DNA of 64,000 bases, from positions 496,001 through 560,000 of the forward strand of contig JAHEWK010000014.1 in the NCBI GenBank assembly GCA_020740775.1. Reading direction: 5' to 3'. The translations under genes and the position numbers were made by a program. Below, piece by piece: positions 54,625 through 64,000 of this stretch. Position 1 is the first letter of the stretch; every line of letters begins with the position of its first letter. The DNA is from Ilyonectria destructans (taxonomy: Eukaryota; Ascomycota; Sordariomycetes; Hypocreales; Nectriaceae). Below the pieces are notes generated by a model that made no database searches, had not been told where the DNA came from, and was given only the letters and a program-made list of their open reading frames with translations.

Positions 54625-56819
54625 CTAAATCCCCGACGAGTGACGATAGCGGCCCTCCGGCGGAGCTGGACGGACTAAACCAGACCGGCGCCGGGATAAA
54701 CCCGACGACGAAGCCGACGGCCGCGGGCAGCAAGCCGAGGTCAAGGTCGGGATGTATAACATGCAAAGCTAAACACGTAGGTTCTTCCGATTCCCCTCAA
54801 GCTCGACATGGCCCGAGAGACTAAGCAGCACAGTTAAAATGTGATGAGACGAAGCCGGAATGCAAGGTGTGTACCAGCAAAGGCTGGACCTGTGGCGGAT
54901 ACCAGCGCGAGCTCAGATGGTCTTATAAGCATGAGCGAAAGACCAAGGGCGGCGCCCGCGGGAAGGCTAGAGCAGCTGCAAAGGCACGGGGAAGTCAGGC
55001 GAGCGGTACTTCAGCAGGTTCGATGACGCAGATTCCAGGAGTATCCGAGTTTACTCTTGGAGACATGAACCTGGACTTGGTATCCGATTCATTGGACCCT
55101 GGAGTGCCCACCTCGGGCCCGTCATTTGGGTTCATCGACTACGGCTGGGGCGACGATGATCAACCCGACATACCAGCCCAACCCGAGATGATGGATCCGT
55201 CCGAGGATGTTGGTGGATGGGGACTTCAAAGCCCCTCATCAAATTTGATCGTTCCAATGATGCTGAATCAATCGGATGCCCCGGAATATTTACCAGAAGA
55301 AGAAGTCGAAGTCATACCAGAAACTGGTACTGAATTGACTCTGGCAATTACTCAAAAGCACCAGCAATGTCCCACCACGATCCCGCCGGCCATCACTCAT
55401 GTTCCTTCAGTGCTCATCACCCAGTGGTTTAAAAGCGTTTGCTCGGTATGGTCTGCATACGACTCGGATATGAACCTCAACCGTATCCTCGCTACGTCGC
55501 TTTGGTCAGAATCAGAGGCAGTCTCGGCCTGTCTTCAAAGCATGTCAGCATCATTCTTGGCCACACGAATCCCCTATATGCGGCAAACATCCCTCACTAT
55601 GATGAAGACGGCGACGAAAGCGATCCACAACGAACTGGCGGTATCAAGGAATGTTACTTATGCGAATTCGATCCCCACGGGCCTGTTGTTTTCACTATTC
55701 TGCATCGGCACTACTCTGTGTTGGATAGACGCAGGACAGCTTGGAATACCCTTCTTAAGAGCGGCGAAATCGCTGCTTGATCAAGTCAATCGACAACAAC
55801 TAGCTTTTCATGAGCAAGATAACAATATCCTCAATTTTTTCAACAAGAGTTGGGTGTACTGCGATATGCTATTGTCGGTAGTCAGCTACGACGATTCACA
55901 CGAGGAGGCACCCGAAGGCCTGGCAACACCGAGTACTGAACCGAAACGAGCTGACGATATACCACACCCCTGGACGGGCATCTCAACAACGGCATCCACA
56001 CTTTTCACGAGAGCAATCAGACTGTGCCGCAGTTTCCGTCACAATGTTAGAAAACAAGCTCCCACGGCAGGGGATATTGAGAAGGTGCTGAAACAAATGG
56101 AGGAGGCACCAAAGATTGAGGAACAATTGCTGCAACTAGAGTACGACTCAGTGGTGCCTTTGAGCGAGACCGGAGACCAGCATACCCCTTGTATGCACCT
56201 CGTGAAAGTTGCCGAAGCATACAGAATAGCTGCTTTGTTGCAGCTCTACCAGACATTCCCGGACTTGGTTGCACTGCGGATACCAGATACTTCATCGGCC
56301 TCGAACCGTGGGCCAGTCCCTTGGGAAGATTGGATTGTACCCCTGAGTCTCCGATTGATTGAGATCCTGGAACATATCCCTCCAGAGTCGGGTAGTCGGA
56401 TGGTTCAGCCGCTCCTCTGCATCACCGCCAGCACCGGACTCAGACTCGACATCCCAGCGAATTCTTGGAGTGTCGGGTCTTGGCTGGATAATATCACAGC
56501 CCCACAGGAGATACCGCTCGCAGCCAACCAGGAGAACTGCGACATCGCAGAGTTTATGAACCAGCTGAGTGACGTGGGACAGGCATCGCACCCGCCCAAC
56601 ATGCCGACACAGCTGTCGATTGATGTTGGAAATGCACGAGCGTTTGTTCTAAAACGACTGAACGTGCTAGAGAACACGCTGCCGCCCAAACCGATCATAA
56701 TGGCCAAGAATTTGGTCCAGGCCATCTGGGCGGCGTACGATAACGAGATGCCAGGATGCAATGCGGTCCACTGGGTGGACGTCATGGAGGCACAAAACCT
56801 GCGGTCAATCTTTGGCTGA
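54621..56819 (+). CDS. Zn2Cys6 fungal transcription factor
   Basis: Two exons, 54621-54776 and 54834-56819, with the intron inside the zinc cluster; 713 residues. The binuclear cluster is C45-x2-C48-x6-C55-x6-C62-x2-C65-x6-C72 (GCITCKAKHLKCDETKPECK...), preceded by a basic stretch (SKPRSRSG) and followed by another (RKTKGGARGKARAAAKARG). Residues ~80-170 are acidic. The rest is the helical fungal-specific regulatory region, with runs like WFKSVCSVWSAYDSDMN near its start and HWVDVMEAQNLRSIFG at the end. This layout is that of pathway regulators such as Aca1/UaY-like arginine or purine activators, but I cannot assign an orthologue. Adjacent to, and on the same strand as, the copper amine oxidase. 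A uORF overlaps its start. Confidence 0.92.
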
Positions 56820-57204
56820 ATGAGCACATGTATGACGAGAATGGAGAAAAACTGTAATTAATCTGTACATTGCATACATGCAATTACCTGCATTGAGCGA
56901 GTCTTGGGTCCCTGCATGACAGTTCCATCTCAGTGACGACTCCGACAAGTTCAATGTCCACGTTCATGCGGCGGGATCAGCTGTCCAGTCACGTGTGAAC
57001 GTGCATCTTCCGCTTCTTGCCGAGATGCTCCAGTCGCCAGCCAGTCGATGGTCATTCGTCCAGTTAGCGGCCGTCTGTCTTTGAGTCCCCGTCTAAAAAT
57101 TTCAAAGTAGCTCTGGAAGCTTCGCATCCATCATCAACCTGTACAAATATCATATAACCAGCACCAAAAACACCAGCATCCTCCCTTTTCTCTCCACATT
57201 CACA
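56820..57204. other. Intergenic, regulator 3' flank / MAM33 promoter
   Basis: About 385 bp. No feature recognised beyond a possible CT-rich leader just before 57205. Confidence 0.5.
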
Positions 57205-58149
57205 ATGCTCTCCGTCCGCACCTTTGCGCGATCTGCGCCCCGCGCCGTGGCCCGTCTCGCCCTCCGCCAATCGGCCGTTGCCCGCCCCAGCACCTTCGTC
57301 AAGACCTCTTCCCTCAGCGCCCTGCGACCTGCCCGCGCCGCCTTCTCCACCACCGTCTTCCGAAGGGCTGCCGATGGCGAGACCGACGAGGAGCTCTCGG
57401 CCAAGCTCGAGAGCGAGCTCCAGATCGAGGAGGACATGAAGGCCAGCGAGCAGGAGCCCGCCAGCATCAAGGACTTCCTCAACAACAGCGCCTTCAAGCT
57501 GATTGACACCCCCGGCCAGGAGGTCGTCAAGCTGGAGCGTGACTTTGGCGACGAGAAGTACGTTTTGCGGCCCCCATTGGCACGTTGAACCCTGACTAAC
57601 ACCAATTGCAGGATCACCATCAGCTTCTCTATTGCCGACATCACCAACTACGACCCCTACGCTGAGGACAGCGCTCTTGAGGAGGAGGGCCTCGAGGACG
57701 ATGCCATCCAGAGCGGCAACGGCCAGCAAAAGGGCCGCGCCGCCGAGGAGGAGATTGACGAGGAGCTCGAGGACGATCTCGAGGAGGAGAACGCTGCCCC
57801 CATCAACCTGTCCATCGTCGTCGAGAAGCCCGGCAAGTCCGTCGGCGCCCTCAACATCGACGCCACCGCCCAGGACGGCAACATTGTCGTCGAGAACCTC
57901 TTCTACTACGCCGACGCCAAGGTCGCCAAGGTCGAGAGTCCCGAGGCCGCCCAGAAGCGCGCCGACGTCTACCCCGGTCCCCCCTTCGGCAGCCTCGACG
58001 ACGACCTCCAGGTCCTCATGGAGCGCTTCCTCGAGGAGCGTGGCATCACCCAGGCCCTCGCCGTCTTCGTCCCCGACTACGTCGACGTCAAGGAGCAGCG
58101 CGAGTACACCCGCTGGTTGAGCAACGTCAAGGGCTTCATCGATGCTTAA
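57205..58149 (+). CDS. mam33: Mitochondrial MAM33/p32 family acidic matrix protein
   Basis: Two exons, 57205-57557 and 57612-58149; 296 residues. Residues 1 to ~55 are rich in Arg, Ala and Ser and free of acids (MLSVRTFARSAPRAVARLAL), a classical mitochondrial presequence. The mature part is highly acidic, with an Asp/Glu-rich loop around residues 145-185. It ends with the conserved p32 segment YPGPPFGSLDDDLQVLMERF and a terminal helix TRWLSNVKGFIDA. p32 proteins form doughnut-shaped trimers in the matrix and support mitochondrial translation and respiration. Intron 57558-57611 (GTACGT..CAG) splits the codon for Lys before ITISFSIAD. Convergent with the oxysterol-binding protein gene. Confidence 0.95.
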
Positions 58150-58845
58150 GCGGGTCGCCAAAAAAAAAAAGTAGCCACTACGGTGGTGGGCTCCCCCAGG
58201 CTTGGTGGCTTGGGGGATTGTAGGAAAGGTTTTCGATTCGGAAATGTCTTAAATGGGAAATGCCGCTCTTGTTGTACAATAGAATGAGATCCAGCGTGGT
58301 CAACGAAACGTCAAAACTAAAGTGTAATGTGATTACGGATACCACGAGCCTGAATTTTTTCATCTTTGTTCGTTTAGTGAAAACCAAAAAGACAGGCCAG
58401 TTACGATGAGGCCTGAATTTTCCATCTCCCCGTCACAAAGTGGATCAACACAGCGAACCGCGCACACATGCACCTCGGCGCAACGATACGTACGAGGCCA
58501 ATAAGGCCGAGATTTGCTTGACATGATTGCTTGATATGCATGCGTCCCCCATCACTAACCTGCCCATTTCTAAACATGGGGAGGGGAGATTTGTGTGCGA
58601 AAACCGTGCTATATAAGGCCAGCAATCCTGAGCCTCAAACAACTCCTGCAACTCCGGATAACGAGTGCGCAGCCCGCCAATGCATCCGCCCACCAAGCCT
58701 CCAACTACTTCAGCCACCAGCGCAATGTATCTATCTATCCCAAAGGGTTGCCGTTGCGGCAGCATGTACCATGTATACCAATCCAGCATGTTGAACTCGT
58801 TCGTCCTTCGCTATGTTCTCCCATCATTCTCCGTGCACTTGTCTC
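58150..58845. other. Convergent intergenic, MAM33 / oxysterol-binding protein
   Basis: About 700 bp with a poly-A run at 58161-58170. Contains the 3' flanks of both genes; nothing else recognised. Confidence 0.5.
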
Positions 58846-60545
58846 TCATTGTTTATTGGGAGCATCGTCCTCGGCGATGTCCTCGAGGGACCACTCGCCC
58901 TTCTGGGCTCTCTCGAGGACCTGGCGGCCCTTTTCGGTGAGGTCGGGCTTGCCGCCGTTGCCGGTGACGTGCTTGAAGAAGACGGGCTGGAAGGGGGCCT
59001 TGTCGGCCTCGCGCTGGCGGGCCTTTTCACGCTGGGCCTCCTCGAGCTCGACCTTGACCTGGGTGGCCTTGCTGAACTGTTTGGAGAGGATGGCGTCGGT
59101 CACGCCGCCCCAGAGTTTGAGCGACTCGTTGGGGAGCTGCGCTTCCCTGGGCGGGAGGACCTTGGGGGCAACGTTGAGAGGCTCGATATCGATAATGGTG
59201 TACTGCTCTTCGATAGGGACAGTTTTCTGTGAGGATTGTCAGAGGGCTGTCAACTATCAACGTCAGGGGTGGGAGACTCACAATAGGCCTGGAGCCAAGA
59301 GTAAACATGACCTTTTCTCGCCAGGGGCCGTTCAACCTCGCGAGGACATCCTCGTCAGGAACGTCCTGCACTCGAGTCTTGGTGTCGTTTTCCGGGTCGT
59401 ACTTGAAGATGACACCGTCAATCTTGTTGGTGGTCCGGCCCAGCCAGCCCTCCTCAACATAGTGCAGGATCACCTTGATCTTGGTCTTGGGGCAGGTGAT
59501 GTAGGCCATCTCGCTGACCGAGACGCTCAGAGATCCGCGCAGGAGTCCGCCAAGGTGCGCGGCCGGGTGGGTAAGCTGGTAGGTCTCACCGTCGCGCTTG
59601 TCCAGGGTGATGAAGATGCCCATGTTGTGCTCGCCGGGCAGGACCTTGACGGAGGTGCCGGTGAACTTGGCCGAGATCTGATCGAAGCCCCGGGCAGAGA
59701 TGCCCTTTTCGGGACAGGTGACATGGAAGGCGCTCACAGGAGGGTGGTGGGAGGTCTGCTCGGTGAGGTAAGAGACGCGGATGGTGCGGTTGTCCTTGGC
59801 GGTGCCATGCTGAGGTACAGACAGCGAGACTGAGGAGGCATTCTTCTCACCCTTGGCTGCGACCTTTAAGCTTGCGAGTCCTCCCTTGGGGTTTCCATTG
59901 ACCTGGAGTTCGGAAGTGTTGATCGCGGGGGCGTTGTCTTCCGTCTCCCAGTTACACTACACCACAGTCAGCCTTGTATTCTGCCGGCGCAGGGCGGGAG
60001 AGCAATGGCGCTCGCACGCACTCTAAAGAACTCGCCCAGGCACGAGTTGTAGGGCTTGCAGGGCTTGCCCTTGGCGTACTTGAGGTCCTTGGTCAGCCAG
60101 AAGCGGACGACCTCGAGCATGCGGTCGAGGGGCTCGTCGGAGGTGCCGATGGCGATGAAGGCATTGGGGGCGTCGAGGTAGGTCCAGTATTCCAGGTTCG
60201 GGGTGGGTTCGAGCAGCTGCGACGGGAGCGAGAATCTAACTGATGCGAGATCCGAGACGCCGATGAACCTGTTGCCACGAGGGGCGGTCAGCAAAAGCTC
60301 AACAAAGCCCTAGGAGTTGCCGATTGCCCATCTCCACCGCCTGCTCCGCACATTCGAGCGCGGTCCGACCTCGCAATCTGGGGCGAAACGCTTTGCCCCG
60401 GCGACGCAGCGAGCGCCATCGCGCGGCGGAGGGAAAGGGAACCGGCTCACCTCTTGAGGATGCCGAGAAAGGTGCGCAGCTTGGAGCCGTCGCTCTGAGG
60501 TTCATCCGGCGTGTCGACGGCGGGTGCCGGCGTCGATGACGACAT
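58846..60545 (-). CDS. Oxysterol-binding protein, Osh4/Kes1-type lipid transfer protein
   Basis: Four exons: 60451-60545, 60022-60268, 59282-59956, 58846-59226; 465 residues. It is a stand-alone OSBP-related domain without PH or ankyrin parts, as in yeast Osh4/Kes1 (434 aa as I recall). The lid is encoded around the first splice (LRTFLGILKR, then FIGVSDLASVRFSLPSQLLE). The family signature EQTSHHPP sits at about 180-187. Further typical segments are RGSLSVSVSEMAYITCPKTK and WSLEDI near the end. Osh4-type proteins swap sterol for phosphatidylinositol 4-phosphate between membranes and restrain Golgi traffic. The first intron is unusually long for this window (60269-60450, 182 nt); the others are 55-65 nt. 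Confidence 0.94.
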
Positions 60546-62549
60546 TGTCGCTTGGGGGTTCGATAAGCTTACCCAACGCTGGGACAGGGCAGCTTCGGCG
60601 GAGGGCTTTAGGAGATGTAGCGTCTGTCGGAGGGAGGCCTAGTGGGAGGCAATCAGCGCCGCGCAGGGCCAAGGGAGCCGTCTCGGGAGGTTGGCAAAGG
60701 GTGGAAGAGAGGAGCAAGTGGGCGGGAGAGGGAAAGAATATGAGGTGGCGTACGTACGTCCTGAGGATCGCGAAGTCTGTGAGAAGAGGGTCTTGGCGGT
60801 GGTAGTGACGTTTTGGCGGGGTGGGCGTTAGGGGCGATAGGGAACAAGGGGTCGCTGTCAATGCTGAGACGTGAGACGCTGAGACCGCTGAGACCGCTGA
60901 GACCGCGGGCAGCGGATCGGCTACAGTGGGCTGAGTAGGGTCAGAGGACCACGAGGTCAGAGGGTGCGCAGGCGTCAGTCAGGACGGCAAGGATCTGCTG
61001 GGCGCAACCAAGGACAAATGATGATCCTGCTTGTTCGGCGTCGGGAGGCCGATGCCGATGGGAAGAAGAGGAAATATTTCTCGATGATTCCGCAAACCCA
61101 AATAAAATGTACCTTTCGCCCCGCGTCAGGCAACGGAGCGAGCGGTAGCGGGTACCCCCAAGGCACAGGCTGCGCAGCCGAAGAGCGAGAGAGACGGGAC
61201 AAAAGATGAGGTGCAGACGGAGAGGCGAAGAAGGCGAAACAAGAGGCGTCTTTTTTTCCCTTTCCCTTCCCTTCCCTTTCCTGTCGTCGCCGCCCGTCTC
61301 TGCGCAGCTATTTCATTGGATTGCACTCGATTGGATCAGCCACCATCTCGCCCATGGGCCACGCCGCCCGGCCCAAACCCTGAGACCCTGCGTCGTTTGG
61401 AAAGCCCGCCGCCCCGGGAAGCCCGCGAGAGGCCAATCATCGGCGCACATGGCGTCGACGTCTGGCTTTCGTCCCGTCTGCGCCACGAACCTGTTAGCCC
61501 AAGGCCAGCCCGGCACGGCGGAAACCGACTTCTCTCGTCGAACAAGGCGAGCACGGGGGTTGCAGATGCGCTGTTTTGTTGGTTAGAAGGATGGCCCATG
61601 TGCGTTGAAGGTGGTTGAAGGAGGGGGGCTGACTTCTATTCTATGAAGTATAACTCGGAGGTGGTCATGATACAATATGAGCGTAATATTTCCTCTTTCC
61701 GGCCATGACTCTTGACCGCCGCCTGACGACCCTCTCGAGAGATTGCGCCAGGAAGATTCCGGGTCGTTATTCATGCTATCAGTTCATGGCATCCAGTTCG
61801 TGATATCCATGCAACTATCCCCATTCCATTCCAGCTCTTGTGCTAGCGAATCGCATCCTCCCGCCCTGCCAGATCGGGAACTCACATCGCCAGCCTAAGA
61901 CCAGCCTTAGCTAGACATCATTCACAACTTCACAGTATCAAGCGACGAAGCCCATTGTTTGATGGATACACTCGTTTTTTTCCCTATCCTATTTCAACTT
62001 CGACTCTGTGGTATCGAATCAGTTGCCATTCATCGGCATCCTGCAAAAACACCCCGTCCTCCGTTTATCTCAACCTCCATTTGCCTTGCGCCTCCTATCA
62101 GTGTGCTCCCTCTATGCATATTGGAAACAAAACCAAGGCTCGGGGTATCAACGTCATGTGCAAAAATTCCCAAAATGCAAAACTCCAAACCACCCGCGGC
62201 GATGCCAAAAACATACTCTCATCGTACAAGGAAGCCCAACCAACGTGCAGGACCTCTCCCTCGTACAAGTGTGACACAACCATCATTTCACCCTGATGCT
62301 AACCGGGGGAGTCGTGACATCCCATAACGCCAAGGGACACCCAAATATTCCTGATACAATGCAAAAGTTCCCGGTTTCTGTTCTTTTTCTTCCCAAGGTA
62401 TCTTGGCCCAATCATCGAAATCAACGCTCAAAACCTGTCGATCCGCGTCGGTTTGGGCCGGCGTGCGTTGCCGTATCGTATTCTAGGCTGTCCAAAAGCG
62501 AAAGGTTCATAAATCATGATGAGAAAAGAGCGTTCCAGTTCTGCCGCTC
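60546..62549. other. Intergenic with short repeats
   Basis: About 2 kb between two minus-strand genes: upstream of the oxysterol gene and the 3' flank of the last gene. A GCTGAGACC-type repeat occurs at about 60862-60906. A CCCTTTC/CCCTTCC tract lies at 61258-61281. Open frames on both strands lack motifs. No RNA gene recognised. Confidence 0.5.
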
Positions 62550-63959
62550 TCACTGTTGGTCGGTGATCCACGCATTATCGTTAAGAAACGCATCCCAGGG
62601 AGGCTCCTCGCCGGTGTTCGGCTGTGCCGATGCGTCCCAGTCCATTTGCCCGAGGCTGTCGTCGAAGAGGTTGGAATGCACATCAAGGTCCTGTCCGACC
62701 TGTCCGACCTGTCCGACCTGTCCGACCTGTCCGACCTGTCCGACCTGTCCGACCTGTCCGACCTGTCCGACCTGTCCATTCTCCTGCTTGATATGCTTGG
62801 GCATGTCAGGGTAGGTGTACAACTGATCATTGCCAGACATCCAGTCCTGGGGATAAGGGTTTGAACTAAGTGAGCCGTTCATATCCATGTCACCTATCAT
62901 CATCTTGGCTTCAGCGGGGAGCTCAGATGTGAAGGCTGATCCGTTTGTACCATATTCCATCAAGTTTGACGGCATGAAGTCTGCAAAGCCAGACATTGAC
63001 TGAGACTGAGGAGTCTCTAGATGGGATCCAGACCCGGGGGTCAAACTCGGTGAAGACGTTCCAGCGTCATTTCTTAGTTCGGAGGGAGAAACCCCTGAAA
63101 ATGAATGACTCCGCTCCTCGTGACCGTTTCTTTGGCCATAGTTGATGGGTTGGAAGTTTGCGTCCATCGCTGAATCTTGGGGGTTCTGAAGTCGTCCGCT
63201 CTGCTGCATGGGCATGGTGAGTCCCGGAGTTGACCATCGATGGGAGAGGCTCTGAGCTTGTTGATTGGCGTTGGGGAACATCTCGGCGAAAGCGCGGTTC
63301 ACAGCGTTATCCCGCCAGTCCTGCTCCGTAGCTGACATGAGTTTCGACATGGCGACCCTATTAGTAAGGTATGTCTCCACCCGGGAGTTCATCTCAGGGG
63401 ATGAAGTCTGCATGCGAGGGCCCAGGAGTCGATAGGACCGGGGAAAGTCGTCTTCCTCCTCTTCGTACATTTCTTCCTTTATCACAATCTCCTCGGAGAT
63501 GCGGAACGCCTTGCCAGTCCTCTTCTTGTGGATCTCGCTTGCCATCCTGGCAGACTGGACGCGAGCTTCAATGCTGCGGTCAGCTCGTCTTGAGGCAGCA
63601 ATGTACGCGCGCTCTTGGTTCTCAGCATGAGAACGCTCGGTCTACCAATTTCTGTTAGTTATGTACACAACCGGGTATTCAAATCTGTTCAGGGTCGCGT
63701 GCAAGTGGGAGTTGAATCATGAAAGTGGAAGGTGGCGTTTGTGGTAGTTGGAACAGCGAACGGAGAGAGCAGGGTATTGCTTTGGAAAGCTAAGTGGAGG
63801 TAGACCACAGAGTGGACCAGTGACGGAAACGAAGTGCACATGAATGACAAGCAAACAAGAGACGGCAGCAAGATGAGAGCTAGTAATAATTACCTTTTTC
63901 GGGGGTTGGTCGGTGGCCATGGTTGGGTCCATTCCAAGATCGAAATATCTTCTCGGCAT
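62550..63959 (-). CDS. Conserved-looking acidic protein with Gly-Gln-Val repeat, unknown function
   Basis: Two exons, 63894-63959 and 62550-63641, joined over a 252-nt intron (GTAATT..TAG); 385 residues. The N-terminus MPRRYFDLGMDPTMATDQPP leads into a basic helix-like region (HAENQERAYIAASRRADRSI, then ARMASEIHKKRTGK). An acidic stretch EEEMYEEEEDD follows (about 85-95). The remainder is disordered and Ser/Gln/Pro-rich, ending in an acidic aromatic tail (MDWDASAQPN...WDAFLNDNAW) that resembles a transcription activation domain. The basic N-terminal segment looks conserved in style, but I cannot name the family. Nuclear transcription-related function is a guess from composition. Nine Gly-Gln-Val units come from a DNA minisatellite. 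Confidence 0.75.
62691..62771 (+). repeat. 9-bp minisatellite, nine perfect copies
   Basis: CTGTCCGAC repeated nine times without a mismatch, followed by a degenerate tenth (CTGTCCATT). In frame in the minus-strand gene, where each unit codes for Gly-Gln-Val. Confidence 0.95.
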
Positions 63960-64000
63960 TGGAACTAGGGAGAAGCGACAAGGGGAATTGTCGTCTACTT

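Noticed and set aside
57064..58161. 365-codon minus-strand open frame over MAM33
   Set aside because: Leu/Val/Gly-rich antisense shadow of an acidic coding sequence; MAM33 explains the locus fully.
62691..62771. CRISPR-like repeat array
   Set aside because: Units are contiguous 9-mers without spacers and lie in frame in a coding exon of a fungal gene.

Overview
The window is nuclear DNA from a filamentous ascomycete, most likely a Sordariomycete (an inference). Introns are short (about 48-75 nt, a few longer), with GT..AG ends and CTAAC/CTGAC-like branch sites. Gene content is typical of Pezizomycotina: a QDE-2-type Argonaute, a CYP52-type P450, a Zn2Cys6 regulator and a Tad-like LINE. I see no operons, CRISPR array, convincing tRNA or rRNA, or prokaryotic feature. 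All gene models were read by eye from splice sites and conserved motifs.

Layout, left to right. 1-512: 5' end of an MFS transporter (-). 2.6-5.7 kb: slicer-competent Argonaute (-). 7.2-10.3 kb: RNA14/CstF-77 (-), divergent from ASF1 histone chaperone (11.9-12.9 kb, +). 14.4-17.0 kb: CorA-like membrane protein (+), convergent with a Gap1/Sar1-type RasGAP (18.0-20.6 kb, -). 20.6-27.1 kb: a long AUG-free leader followed by gene-poor repeat-dotted DNA. 27.1-28.8 kb: CYP52-type P450 (-). 29.7-31.1 kb: weak hypothetical ORFs. 31.3-32.0 kb: mitochondrial Prx5-type peroxiredoxin (+). 34.4-36.1 kb: ariadne-type RBR ubiquitin ligase (+), convergent with EXO1 (36.9-39.3 kb, -). 40.7-41.4 kb: TMA16 (+). 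42.0-50.2 kb: an amino-acid/GABA-type permease (-) split in a coding exon by a 6,174-bp LINE (43372-49545) with a perfect 16-bp target-site duplication. 51.8-54.0 kb: copper amine oxidase (+), followed by a Zn2Cys6 transcription factor (54.6-56.8 kb, +). 57.2-58.1 kb: MAM33/p32 mitochondrial protein (+), convergent with an Osh4/Kes1-type oxysterol-binding protein (58.8-60.5 kb, -). 62.5-64.0 kb: an acidic uncharacterised protein (-) with a Gly-Gln-Val minisatellite.

Most genes are housekeeping (RNA 3' processing, chromatin, DNA repair, ribosome biogenesis, lipid transfer, ubiquitin) and do not form a pathway. The one plausible functional neighbourhood is the permease, amine oxidase and Zn2Cys6 factor, a possible amine/nitrogen-use locus. 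It has GATA elements upstream of the oxidase, and the LINE has broken its permease.

I did not find a convincing new biological system. The most unusual signals are translational. Two genes (permease and Zn2Cys6 factor) carry short uORFs whose stop overlaps the main start as ATGA, and the LINE's two ORFs overlap as ATGGTAG. The leaders of the RasGAP, Argonaute and ariadne genes are free of AUG for 1.59, 1.11 and 0.95 kb. The ariadne leader also has an in-frame, NLS-like extension without an ATG.
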